A stretch of DNA of 64,000 nt from positions 2,108,001 through 2,172,000 of the forward strand of contig JAGPXD010000002.1 in the NCBI GenBank assembly GCA_020746995.1, written 5' to 3'. The notes under the pieces were generated by a model. It saw only the letters and a list, made by a program, of their open reading frames with translations. It was not told the origin of the DNA and searched no databases. This DNA is from Plectosphaerella cucumerina (taxonomy: Eukaryota > Ascomycota > Sordariomycetes > Glomerellales > Plectosphaerellaceae). A program made the position numbers and the translations under genes. Numbering within the stretch: position 1 is the first letter of the stretch; the number at the start of each line of letters is the position of its first letter. Below, piece by piece: positions 10,185 through 20,563 of the stretch.

Positions 10185-11863
10185 CTACCGTGAGGGAAAG
10201 TAGAAAGGTGACTGTACGGTGAAGGGCGAATCCTGATCTGCCTGGTCGTCCATCAGTCGCGTCGCAGGGGGCTGCTGCGTAGTGGCGGCTCCCATGGGAG
10301 CGCGGCTGGCGCGAGCGACGGCCCATCGCTGGGCTTCCTCCCTGACGGCCTCGGCGTCCTTCCGGGCCGAGCCGACGGGGATGGGCAGGCCGGCGCAGCG
10401 GGGGATGTCCTGGCACAGCTCGGGGAAGTGGGTGAAGAAGTCGGCAGCCATGGTCCAAGCCCTGATGTCGCCAAGGCGCTGGTCGAAGAGTGGCGAGAGG
10501 CAGAATTTGCCGGTGACGCGGTCCTGCATGTAGCAGTCGCGGAAGCTGTAGTTCCAGGTGACTCTGAAGTTATCACGGAATAGCTGCCAGAAGAGGTTGG
10601 TGCAGTAGCGGTGCTGGCTAAAGACGAAGCGCTCGCGGACGCCGGGCCTGATGGCACTAGGTTAGGGTGAGATGGTGCGTAAGAGGTTGAGGTACGTACC
10701 AGACAAAGTAGTCAATGGCGTATGAGTGGGCGAGGGCCTGTGAGGGTCTGGAATGGATCAGCATGCAAGATGGAGAGCTCTGACGACACTAGTACTCACC
10801 GCATCCAGAACCACCGGGGGAGGCCCGATAGCCGGTCTGGGGTCGGGTCTCCGTGATATGTCATGAGCAGGTGCATGGTCTTGAGAATTGCCAGCCTCTC
10901 GACATCGCCGCAGTCCTTGAAGCACACCTCGTCAACCTGGCGCAGCTTCCGCCAGCTTTCGGTCATGAGGCCAGCGGCCTCGGCGCTATCCCAGCCCTCG
11001 AGGATGACGCGGACGGGAGTATCATGGCTCGTGGCGTCTTCGGCAGCGGCCGTGTCAGGTGTCAGGGGCGTGGGTGCCTTGCCGAGAGCCTCGTTGGCTG
11101 CGCGCCAGGTGTTGATGCCGGGTCCGTGATGGCTGTGACTGCCGGGGGCGTGGCGAGAGCCGAGGAGGCAGGGGCAGTCGGGTGTCGGCGGAAGGGGGAT
11201 GATGACATCGTCATCGACGGAACTACTGTTGGGCGAGGATTCGGAGTGGCTAAGATGCGGTGGGTCGTGGGGAGGCATCTCGCCGACGTAGGAGAAGCTG
11301 TCGAAAGGCAGTTCAAAGGCGGAGGGCCCCGGGTGTTGGTCCCATGGGACCGGGGCGGGTGTCATGCCAGCGGCTTCAGCGGGAAGCCCGGCATCCCAAG
11401 CGATGGGGGCCGATGGGCGTGAGGTTGTTGAAGGTACCTCCGTGGCACGTCCGCCGGCAGAAGAGGCGCTCCTGCTCCCAGGGCTGTCGTGATCACGCGA
11501 CGTCTCGTGAGGCAGCGAGGGTGGCGGTGGTTGCTGAGATGTCGGGAGAAGGCTCTTGTCGTCGGCGACATGATCGATTTGGCGTCGAATGCTGGTCTCA
11601 AGGGAGCGCAAGATATCAACGAGGGCCTCCTTCTCTTTGGTGACACGCGACAGGCGGTCCATGAGCATAGGCACCTCGGAATCGGCATTGTCCTGGCTGA
11701 GCTGTTCGACGAGGGCTTCGAGGTGAGCGATGCGATTATTCTTGCGCTCGCGAGCAACGCGCTGGGCCTTGCGGTCTTGTTCCCGCTTCTTCAGACGTCG
11801 GGCGGTAGCCTTGTCAGGAGGCGCGTCGGCATCGACAGGGTCGGAGGGTTGCATCGTCGTCAT
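10185..11863 (-). CDS. bZIP transcription factor with DUF3425 C-terminal domain
   Basis: CDS is complement(10185..10647, 10700..10747, 10800..11863), 524 aa, with two 52-bp introns around a 48-bp exon. The N-terminus has a basic region rich in Arg/Lys (KKREQDRKAQRVARERKNNR, ~26-45) followed by leucine heptads (IAHLEALVEQL). A Pro/Ser-rich middle has acidic patches. The C-terminus from ~270 matches DUF3425 (WFWMRPSQ, HSYAIDYFVWPGVRERFVF, YSFRDCY, DIRAWTMAADFF). It is a nuclear DNA-binding regulator; targets unknown. Adjacent GH43 and P450 genes are possible but unproven targets. Confidence 0.9.
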
Positions 11864-12733
11864 GTTGGCTGAGGGAGATGACGGGGAGATGACAAGGAGA
11901 GAACGTCGGAGTTCCGCTCGTCAGGGGTTGTGCATATTTTGTGGGCGCTGGGCGTAGGAGGGCGGGCGCGAGGCCGCAATCCAGGGAGGGAGGGACGTGG
12001 ACCTGATGGGAAAGGGTGGAAGATCGGGAAGACGTGAGATGGGTGTGTCGTGTTGGAGGATGTGAGTGAAAGACTGGGGGGATCCTCTTCAGGGATGCGA
12101 CCCCCAAATACCGCCGCCCCGGAATGCAGATGGGCGAGGTGCGGAAGGCAGGCCGCAATGTCAAGGGCCGCCGCAACAGCGGCTTGGGCGGCCGCGGGGG
12201 AAATGCGGGGGCAAGGTTTAAAATGGAGGCGCTAACTGCTCTGGGGCTGCTGATCAGCCACAGACCGGGCCATTCACAGGCGGCCCTTCAGAGGATGACC
12301 ACTGAGCGTCCAGGGACGGTCCAGCGCGCATCCCTGGCAGCGCTGAAGGCGCTGTGCTGGCGGGGAGCCTAGCGGCCTGGCCCCGGCACTTATGGCGCTC
12401 CGGGCTGCGCTAGCCGGCGACTTGGGGTGGCATGTCTGGGCTCGTTCAGGGCAAGGCCGATCCGCTACTATCGGCGATTACTGATGACACCTGTACAGGA
12501 ATGGCGGGTCGTGAGAAACATCAGGAAATTTCGGGGTTTACGGCAGAATGGCACCTCGCTTAAACCAAAACTCCATCCAGTCTCAGAATGTCGCCGCAAC
12601 TAGCCTGCGCCGGGGTCAAGCCACGTCGTCAGAAGCACGGCATTCGTCCTGCGCTACCAAGCTACCGAGGGTGCGTTACCCGCTCCAACCACTCTTCTCT
12701 CCTCTCTGGCCGACTTGGGGCCGCCCAGCCGCC
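11864..12733. other. Intergenic region upstream of the bZIP gene
   Basis: About 870 bp. It holds the minus-strand 5' leader and promoter of the bZIP factor and the 3' flank of the P450 gene. Several short upstream ORFs on the minus strand (for example the 120-codon frame ending at 11814, which overlaps the bZIP start) could act as uORFs, but none has a recognisable domain. Confidence 0.5.
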
Positions 12734-14684
12734 CTACCGCCGCGTAAACACCAGGTCCATCTTGGACGTCGCCAGCGTGAAGCTATCCTGCAACCCCGCC
12801 TGGAACGTACCCGCATCGTAGTCGCCCGCGAAACGGACGTCGTACGCGCGGAGTACCTGGCTCGTCACAAACCTCAGCTCCATGAGGCCCAGCTGCCTCC
12901 CGACGCACGAGTACCGTCCTGAGCCGTCAGCTGAAACTGCCATCATCTCGAAGGATGGGGAAAAAGAAAGAACGTACCAACAGAGAAGGGCGCCAGCAGG
13001 GACCCATCCTTGGTTAGCTCAGGCTTGATCGTCCATCGCTCGGGGATGAATTCATCAGGCCGCTCGTAGACACGGGCGTCTCCTCATCGTCAGTCAAGTC
13101 CTCTCTCTCTACTCTGTGTCACTCACCTCGGTTTAGGGTGTACGAAGGCATCTGCACAATCGTGTTGCCCGGGATGAAGACGTCGCCGATCTGCTGGCCC
13201 GCCGGGGGACTCATCCGCTGCAAGCCCGACGGCACGGGCGGGTACAGCCGGAGCGACTCGTCAATGCACGCTTGGAGGTACTTGAGTTTTGACAGACTGA
13301 GGTGATCGGCGTCGCGACCGTCGCGCTCCGCGTGGTAGGCGTCGATCTCCTCCTGCAGCTTGGCCGCGACCTCAGGATGGCGCGCCAATTGGTAGAAGAG
13401 GCAGGTTAGAGATGCCGCCGTCGTGTCGCTGCATTCGTCTCGTCAGTCGATTCGTTCATCCATTCAAGCGCCCACCATATGCCGACACGTACCTCCCGGC
13501 GACGACAATCAAGTGAGCGTCTCCCACGAGGTTGATCTCGTCCTGCGCCGTCGGCTTGCCCAGTGCCTCAAAGTCGCCCAGGATCCACGAGAACACATCC
13601 GGCACCTCGGGCCTGTTCTCGCGCCTCTGCTTGACCTGCTGCTCCAGCCAGCCCTGGAACTTGAGATGATCGCTGTTGAGGCCAGGGATCTCCTTGAACA
13701 GGGGGAAGATCCACACGAGGTGGCTAAACGCCGCGACGGCGAGCATGTTGGTGTGCACCGCCTTCATGTAGTAGTGCACCACACCTTCCTTGATCATATC
13801 GAAGCTGCGCCCGAACGCGAGGTCGCCCATGACGTCGAAGCTGTAAAAATTGAACCATGTCGACATGTCCATCGACTTACCCTCCCGCGCGCGGATCTGT
13901 CCCAGCAGCTGCTCCGTGTAACGGGCCACGCGGGGCTCGTAGTCGCGCAGGGCTTTGGTGGGGGTGGTGGTCAGACTCATGACTCGGTGTTAGTGGTGGG
14001 AGGCTCTCGACATACCCTTGGACCCGAAGCCCTTGTCCCAGGTCTTGCGGCGTCGGCTATGCTCTTTGTGGTCCCGTATCATATGGAGGGAGACGACAGG
14101 GTGGAGTACGTTGTACCATGGGCCTTTGGTGAAGGGGGAAGAGTTGGAATGGATCTGATGGAAGAGTGCCGGGTCGGCGATGGACAGCTCCGAGGGGCCT
14201 AGCAGATGTTATCAGATGCTCTCAGGGATGTCCGAGAACAGCTCATACCGACGCGAACGATATCGCCGTACTGCTCATGAAGTTTCTGGATCTCTTCGAA
14301 AAGTTGGAACTTCTTGATCGAAAGCCGGGTGACGTAAAAGTTGGACAACCGAGCACCAAACGGTCCGGGAAACCTGTTCAGCCGGTGGAAGGCCGCGCGG
14401 TAGATGAGAAGGCTCGAGTAGAGGCCCGAGAGGAAGATGAACGATACTCCCGCCGCCGCTTTCAAAGCCTCATACAAAGTGAGGCTATCATCCTGGCCCG
14501 CCTTCCACACGTAGACGCCAAGCACCCCTTGGGCAGCAATGAACGTCACCAGCAGCTGCGTCGTTCGAAGATCCCACTCCCCAATTCTGAAAAGACAGAC
14601 GTGGGCTAGCACGCCCGCAACAAAAGGCACGGCGTAGTGCACCGCGCTGTCTGGCAAGGACACGATATCAGCGAGAGACAGCAT
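12734..14684 (-). CDS. Cytochrome P450 monooxygenase, membrane-anchored
   Basis: CDS is complement(12734..12918, 12978..13079, 13127..13428, 13493..13952, 14016..14198, 14249..14684), 555 aa; five introns of 47-64 bp keep frame. The N-terminus has about three hydrophobic segments (~15-35, 45-62, 75-95) before the Pro-rich RFPGPFGARLS. Class motifs are present: I-helix AGSDTTA (split by an intron), K-helix ESLR, the PERW region (FIPERW) and the heme loop FSVGRYSCVG with the axial Cys near residue 499. The heme loop has Tyr where most P450s have Arg, as in many fungal benzoate-hydroxylase-like or tryprostatin-hydroxylase-like clans. Multiple membrane spans are also typical of that group. Substrate unknown. 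Confidence 0.92.
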
Positions 14685-15251
14685 GTTGAAAGATGAGGGA
14701 CGAGTCTGTCGGAACCGTCACTTCACCTAGGTACTCCAGCTGTCGACTGCATGATATACAGCTGCACCTGCTCGGTGAAGGACGACGTGGGATGTTCTGA
14801 CTCGGCCGGTTGCATTGACTGCCCGCATGACCATCTTGCTGCGCCGCAGGTGGGACGAGTCAGACATGACTGAGTCGCCCTCCTCGGAGTCCATGCCGAG
14901 TCCCACGTTTTGATCAGGCGGCCCGCCCCCGCGTCCCCAGACGTCGCAATTGCCACGGCAGAAGCTACCCCGCGTTTCTAGCCGGAGCCCGGAGACGATG
15001 AGATCTGAGGCTGAGATGGCGGGGTTGAAGATGTGGTGGGTCGGTATTGACTCGCCCCGACTTGGAGACATCACAGCGGGGGAGGAGGGCAGTGCATCAG
15101 TCCGAGAAACATCCGAGATTCAACATGATGCATTCTCAATCCAGCTGTATCTAAGTCTAGGTAATAAGAGTATTCTCACTCAAGAAAGAACCAACTGTCC
15201 TAGAAGACGTAAAACTTGGTGGTCTCTTTAGACCCTGTGATGCGCAGCCCC
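14685..15251. other. Intergenic region between P450 and secreted-protein gene
   Basis: About 570 bp. The part next to 14684 should contain the P450 promoter (minus strand) and the right part the 3' flank of the secreted-protein gene. No convincing ORF, RNA gene or repeat is seen. Confidence 0.5.
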
Positions 15252-16047
15252 TCAACATTTCTGCTTCCCAAGCCCAATAAAGTAGTTGCGGAAGTCCCTG
15301 CGGCCATTGATCTGACCAAAAACGTTCCGACACTTTTCGCCAATAGCATTGATGTGGTCGGGGATATTTCTGCAGCGCACCTTTTGGGCTTTCTTCCGCT
15401 GTTGAAGCAGGAGGTCAGTTAATCTCATACCTACACCGAAAAGACCTGTCGCATCTGGCAACATACCTTGTTGCAGAGGAACATGCCGCAGTTGTAGGAG
15501 CAGCTCACGCGAGCACAAGAGCTTGGCTTGACGACGCACCACTTGTCCCCGGCTCTGCCGAGGGATACCATGCCGTCGATGCACTGGTTCCAGCTGCCGA
15601 TGCGCCCACCCCAGTTGCATTTGACCTAGAACGGGCAAATCGGGTAAGCATCGACCGCCACGTTCTACGGGTAGTGAGCACAATAAAAAAAAACTCACTG
15701 GAGCGCCTTCTCGCTTGTCAAGACCGGTGTCGTCCTTTGACTCATCTTCCTCCACCTCACGGGCGAAGAACTCCGGTCTGAACGCCTTCATCTCTGCAAC
15801 GGCGCTTTCGTAGGTGCCGCTGAAGACACGACCCTCGATGCGGTCGTCGGTGACTTCGAGATCAACGATGGGAAGACCCTCGATGTTTGCGTTCTCTGCC
15901 GTTCGAAGGGACAACCCCTCTTTGGACGGGACTTCCATGGAAGCAGCCGTGACCTTGGCATGTTTCAGCTTGGCGTCGAGGGGAAAGTTGCTTCTGATTA
16001 CTTACTAGGGCGACACAGAGGGCGACGGTGGGAATGATGAGCCTCAT
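15252..16047 (-). CDS. Small secreted cysteine-rich protein, effector candidate
   Basis: CDS is complement(15252..15398, 15467..15625, 15699..15953, 16006..16047), 200 aa, three introns (68, 73, 52 bp) all in frame. MRLIIPTVALCVALVTAAS is a clear signal peptide. An acidic pro-region (VEEDESKDD) ends at LDKR, a Kex2-type site, followed by EGAP and a basic domain with ten cysteines (KCNW, NQC, KWC, SSC, RVSC, SYNC, FLC, VRC, EKC, KQKC). Even spacing of ten Cys suggests five disulfides. The family was not recognised. Size, pro-peptide and Cys content fit a secreted effector or antimicrobial-type protein, but that role is inference. Confidence 0.82.
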
Positions 16048-16610
16048 GACGATGACTTGTGGAAGACTTCAGGGGAGCTGTTGTGCGCAATCGAAAGGCC
16101 GATACTATTGCTGAGTGTTGTCCTGGACATGGAGACAAATCTGAACAGGCGGCAAGGAAGCTTTTAAAACATTGTTCTCTGGCCCAGGGCCATCATGATG
16201 TTATTTAGACTGCATTCATCTGCACTGTTGCCCGTGGTTCTCGAGCTCCTGCGCCGTCTGCTGTGAGACCGCCCCTCCCATCAGCCGCTACCTTCGAGTG
16301 ATAGAGACACCGCCTGGATTGTGCCAAAGAAGCTTCGAAATGTAGGAAAAGCAGGCGGGATCCCACGTTCATTTCGTAGGATCACGTACAACGATGATGG
16401 CTATGTTGAAGGAAGCATCGCCCAGACGCGGGAGGGCTCTGTCACACCCCAGGCTACTACGAGCCAACGACTTGCCATGAATCAAATGCGGCATCATCCT
16501 GCATATTCTGCGCCAGTCTCCAAGTCTAAGCCGAGACTTTGGTTGCTATGAAGGAGCAAGATGTAGTACATAGGCGCCGTGGAAGAACCCCACGTTACCC
16601 CAATCCAATC

Positions 16611-18132
16611 CTACAGCTTGGCCGCCGAACTGCTCTTCTCCCGGAAGTTTTTAACCAGCTGTCGAATAGCCAGGTCAAACAGAACATCCTCACTGCCTCC
16701 CGGGATCCTTGCCCCGGGAATATCGCGGTAGATTTCTGCGTTTCGTCAGCACAAGTTCAACTTCGTGAAAGCGGTGTTGCTCACTCTCGACAAGTTCGCC
16801 TTGGCCAGTGCGGGTGTACCCATTGCCGCCGAACAACAACACCGCCGTCCGGGCGCATTCGTCCAACACGATGCCAGCATTAGCCTTGCACAAGGCAGTA
16901 AGACCGCCAAGCTCACGGTCGGCCTGCTGCTTGGGCATGTTGGCGAGCTGGTAGACGAATGATTCGACCCAAGCTTGCTGAGCCTCAAGGAGGGCGGCGC
17001 ACTTGGCCAGCCTGTGGCGTACGACGGGTTGTTCAATGAGGGTCTGTCCCGGTCAGCTTCTGGACTCCAAGTATTTCGGGTGAGTGCTACCTTTCCAAAC
17101 GCCTCACGCTTCATGGTATACGCAAAAGCTGAACTCAAAGCCACCCTAGCCTGGCGCGTCACACCGACAGAAATGTACAGCCTCTCATGGTTGAAGTTGT
17201 TCATGATGTAGCGCATGCCGTGGCCCTCCTTGCCAACAAGGTTCTCGATAGGGACCCGGACGTCATCAAGCTCGATGAAAGTGGTTCCCGCGGCGTTCTG
17301 GCCCGCAACCTTGAGCAGGCGGCGCGAGACGCCCTGCTGGTCTTTCAGGGGCACGACTAGGAGGGAAATACCGCCCGGGCCGGAGCCCTCGCCGCCGGTG
17401 CGGACGGCCATGGTTGCCGAGTCGGCAACGAAGCCGTTTGTGATCCACTTCTTGGTGCCGTTGACGATGTAGAACTTGCCACAGCTGCTTCGCTCGGCGG
17501 TAGTGGTGATGTTGGCAACGTCGGAGCCAGCCCTGGGGGCGTTAGCAGATGGATCGAGGTCTTTGACAGCGGCCGACGTACTCGGGCTCAGTGATGGCAA
17601 TGCAGGACCTCGTGCGGCCGCGGAGGAGGTCTGGGAGGAAACGGTCTTGGAGCTGGCGATTGGCGTAGTGCAGCAGGGGCGGTACGCCAAAGGCGATGCC
17701 GGTGGTGATGCCTCCTGCGGGACCGGCGAGGCCAGCACGGTTCATCTGGAGCAGACGTCAGACAACCCCGATGGTAGCTCTGCGAAACAAACTCACCTCA
17801 TCGGCAAAAATGTAGCCATGGATGGAATCAAACTCCTCGACAGGGACATCTCCCGGCAGATGAGTGATGCCGACCCTCTTGAGCCACTCGACAGGCAGCG
17901 GCGCGGGAAGAGCGGGAATGAGAAAGTTTGAAGCGGCAAAGGCCTGAAAGACACTCGGGGGAAGCTCGCCGGCCGTCTCCCAGTCGAGAGCGTGGCGGTT
18001 AAGGTTCTCATCGAGGAAGGCCCGGCACGCCACCTGAAATCGCCTGTGGGTTTCTTTGAAGTAGGGCGAGGGCAAGCCTCGGAGCCAGGGAGGCTCGGCG
18101 ATGGGCGCCGCGATAGTCAAGTCGTCAGCCAT
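16611..18132 (-). CDS. Acyl-CoA dehydrogenase, probably peroxisomal (C-terminal AKL)
   Basis: CDS is complement(16611..16735, 16785..17043, 17091..17532, 17582..17745, 17797..18132), 441 aa; four introns of 47-51 bp. Family features: N-terminal helical domain, GIAFGVPPLL, ITEPEAGSDVANI (flavin/substrate loop, intron inside), KWITNGFVAD, GISLLVVPL, the helix YIMNNFNHERLYISVG, and the C-terminal GGNGYTRTGQGELVEK-like region ending at IYRDIPG. The enzyme uses FAD to make the alpha-beta double bond of acyl-CoA. The last three residues AKL match a type-1 peroxisomal signal, consistent with the fungal peroxisomal acyl-CoA dehydrogenase route. The ADH gene follows tail-to-head 453 bp away. Confidence 0.88.
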
Positions 18133-18585
18133 TATGAGTTGGTGTCGGAGCGTGTTGTTTGATTCGAGAAGCTGTTCACGGAGGGTGTGCTCGAGGTTTG
18201 GACCTCATTTTGATGAATGGCATCTTGAGGCAGCGATTGGACCTCGGCAAGTCGAGGTGTTCCCCAAATCAGGATGTCAGCTCGTCGGCTGTTTGGCATG
18301 TTCGTGCGGGGTAGCTTGCTGCGAGCTGCGAGCTGCGAGCTGCTGGCTTGTGGTGGTGCACGACTCGACCGAGCTTGAGCTGAGTCGCCCCTTTTCGACT
18401 CGTGATAGCATCATCACCATTTGACCTCGGGCGCATTCCATCCAGAACAACGGAAGATGTCGGAGAAATATGCTCGCATTGAATCCGATTGAAGCCAAAC
18501 ACGCCTCACACCCCCGTTACCTAAGAACAACATGACCACCGACGCACATGCCAGGCGCTGATCCCCCAGACCCATTCCAGGACCC

Positions 18586-20043
18586 TCAATCGCCCCTGAG
18601 ATCCAGCACAACCCGCCCCTGTATCTTCCCAGCCTCCATCTCCTCGAAAATCTGCCACACTCCATCAGCTCATCACGGGTGAAACAACACCTCCCCCCAA
18701 AAACAGAAACTCACCTCGGTAAGGTCCTCCAAACGCCGTAGCGTATAGCGGGCCTTGATCTTTCCCTGCGCCGCCAGCTCCAGGCACTGCTTCGCCTCGA
18801 GCCGGTTGCCCGTCTTGGTCGCTACCTCGTCGATCAGCATGAACAGCTCCAGAGAAAAAGGTCCCCATCAAAGAGAAGACGTACCGATGATCCGGTGCTC
18901 ATAGGTCACCATGTCGCCAATGCTCGGGACCAGCGCACCCTCCTTCTCGGGGATACCGAGGCATGCCAGCGTCCCCCTGAATGCAAGCCACGCCATGGCC
19001 TGGCCGTACGACTTTGAGCTCGCAGCGCACATGAGCGCTATGCGCGCCCCTCCACCGCCCGTGGCCTTCTTGATACTCGCCGCCAGCTCCTCGTCGGACT
19101 GATGCTCAGCATAATCGACAAACGCATCAGCCCCCAACTCCTCGCAGAGCTTGCGCTTCGCCGCTCCAGCATCGACACCCACAACGCGTCCACCCAGGGC
19201 CTTGGCGTACTGCACGCCCAGGTGTCCCAAACCGCCTCCCGCGCCCGAGACAACCACCCAGTCCCCCGGTCGGAGGCCCGCCCTCGTTAACGCTGTGTAC
19301 ACCGTCACGCCGCCGCACATCAACGGCGCCGCGGTCGCAAGGTCCAGCCCGGAAGGGATGGGTGTCACATACCGCGCCGGCGCGAGGCAGTACTTCTGGA
19401 ACGTCCCGGGGACGGTATACCCCGAGATCTGGGTATTCTGGCATGTCGAGTCGCCGCCCTCGATGCAGTGTTCTAGAATACGCAAGTGAGCACGTGGGGG
19501 CGGGGAGTCAAGGGGGGCTAAAGTAAGTGCTGACCGCATGTCAGGCACGCGTCGGCGGCGAACTTGATGCCGACATGTGCCCCGATGGCCGGGGCAGAGA
19601 CGCCGGCCCCATGCGCCACGACCTCCCCGGCACCTTCGTGTCCACCGATCTGCCCTGTTTCCACTCGTTAGCCTAGAGCTCATCAATCATGCTGTCGTCA
19701 GGCCAGCGGCGGGGCCTGACAAAGGAGAAACAGCCCGGCGAACGGACGCGGCAGTGGGAAGACTCACCGGGGGTTGTCGGCGGTACTATGGTGAATTGAT
19801 TGAGGCAAAACGCCGCGTCTGTGTGACACACGCCAGAGAAGTGTCTGTGTCCCTTTCGTCAGAACACTTCACAAACTTCCCGCCCCTCCCAACGCAATCC
19901 ATCGGAAGAATTTCGTCTCACAGCCTCACCAGGACCTCGCCGGGCCCTGGCGTCGGGACCTCCAGCTCGATAACTTCGGTCTTCGTCGTGCCCGGCTCAG
20001 AGTACACCGCCGCCCGGTTGCGCATCTCGTGTGACGCCGTCAT
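18586..20043 (-). CDS. Zinc-dependent alcohol dehydrogenase (MDR family, ADH1-like)
   Basis: CDS is complement(18586..18651, 18715..18821, 18885..19472, 19535..19654, 19768..19844, 19922..20043), 359 aa; five introns. The reading joins MTASHEMRNRAAVYSEPG, GVCHTDAAF (catalytic-zinc Cys), GQIGGHEGAGEVV (zinc His-Glu), a cysteine set for structural zinc (CLTCEHC...C), the Rossmann GAGGGLGHLGVQYAK and YEHRII. It oxidises primary alcohols to aldehydes with NAD in the cytosol. The donor at 19534 is GTCAGC, weaker than usual, and the acceptor at 18822 was chosen by frame (reaching TKTGNRLEAKQC). The divergent aldehyde dehydrogenase would take the product onward. Confidence 0.87.
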
Positions 20044-20563
20044 GATTGCTAATGGATGAGCAAAGGCTTGATCAGACAGGGGGACATGAGGCTTCGGCAG
20101 CGTTGCAATGGAAATCTGTCCGACTACCGACCCTCGAACCCCGGAATCTCTCCTTCCCTCCGCGGCTTATATCCCAAATGGACCCTTTGGTGGATGTGCC
20201 CCCCGGCCTGACACTGACTCGTGATGCTCGATTCAGGCTCGCCGGCACCTACCTCGGCACTAACGACCCCTCGTTGCCCCCTCCGGACGGGCCTCGTCCT
20301 GCTAGCCCGGTATCAAGAGTGCGGGGATCACGGGGATGCTCGAGTGCCTACCTCCTTTTCGGAGTTTACAGCCGCGTTTTAGACTTCGAGCGGCGTTGTA
20401 TATAGCCTGGGGTAGCTGAGTGGGCTCGTGGCATCGAGGAGGCGGTCTCATCAGATCTACATCCTTCCTACTAGCCACTCCCTCAATACTACCCAGCCTG
20501 ACCTCTCCTTTCTCTCCTCATACCTCTCCAGTATATCTTATCATACGTCAAAGAAACATCAAC
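20044..20563. promoter_or_regulatory. Bidirectional promoter between ADH and aldehyde dehydrogenase genes
   Basis: 520 bp between divergent starts. A TATA-like TGTATATAG lies near 20397-20405 and AGTATATCTT near 20530 on the aldehyde dehydrogenase side. A GCGGGG element near 20322 followed by ACGGGG fits the carbon-repressor CreA consensus SYGGRG, but such short sites are common by chance in GC-rich DNA. Joint control of the two oxidation steps is an inference from the arrangement. Confidence 0.5.

Noticed and set aside
14166..14609. 147-codon plus-strand ORF opposite the P450 N-terminus
   Set aside because: Antisense to a well-supported exon and intron; no domain.
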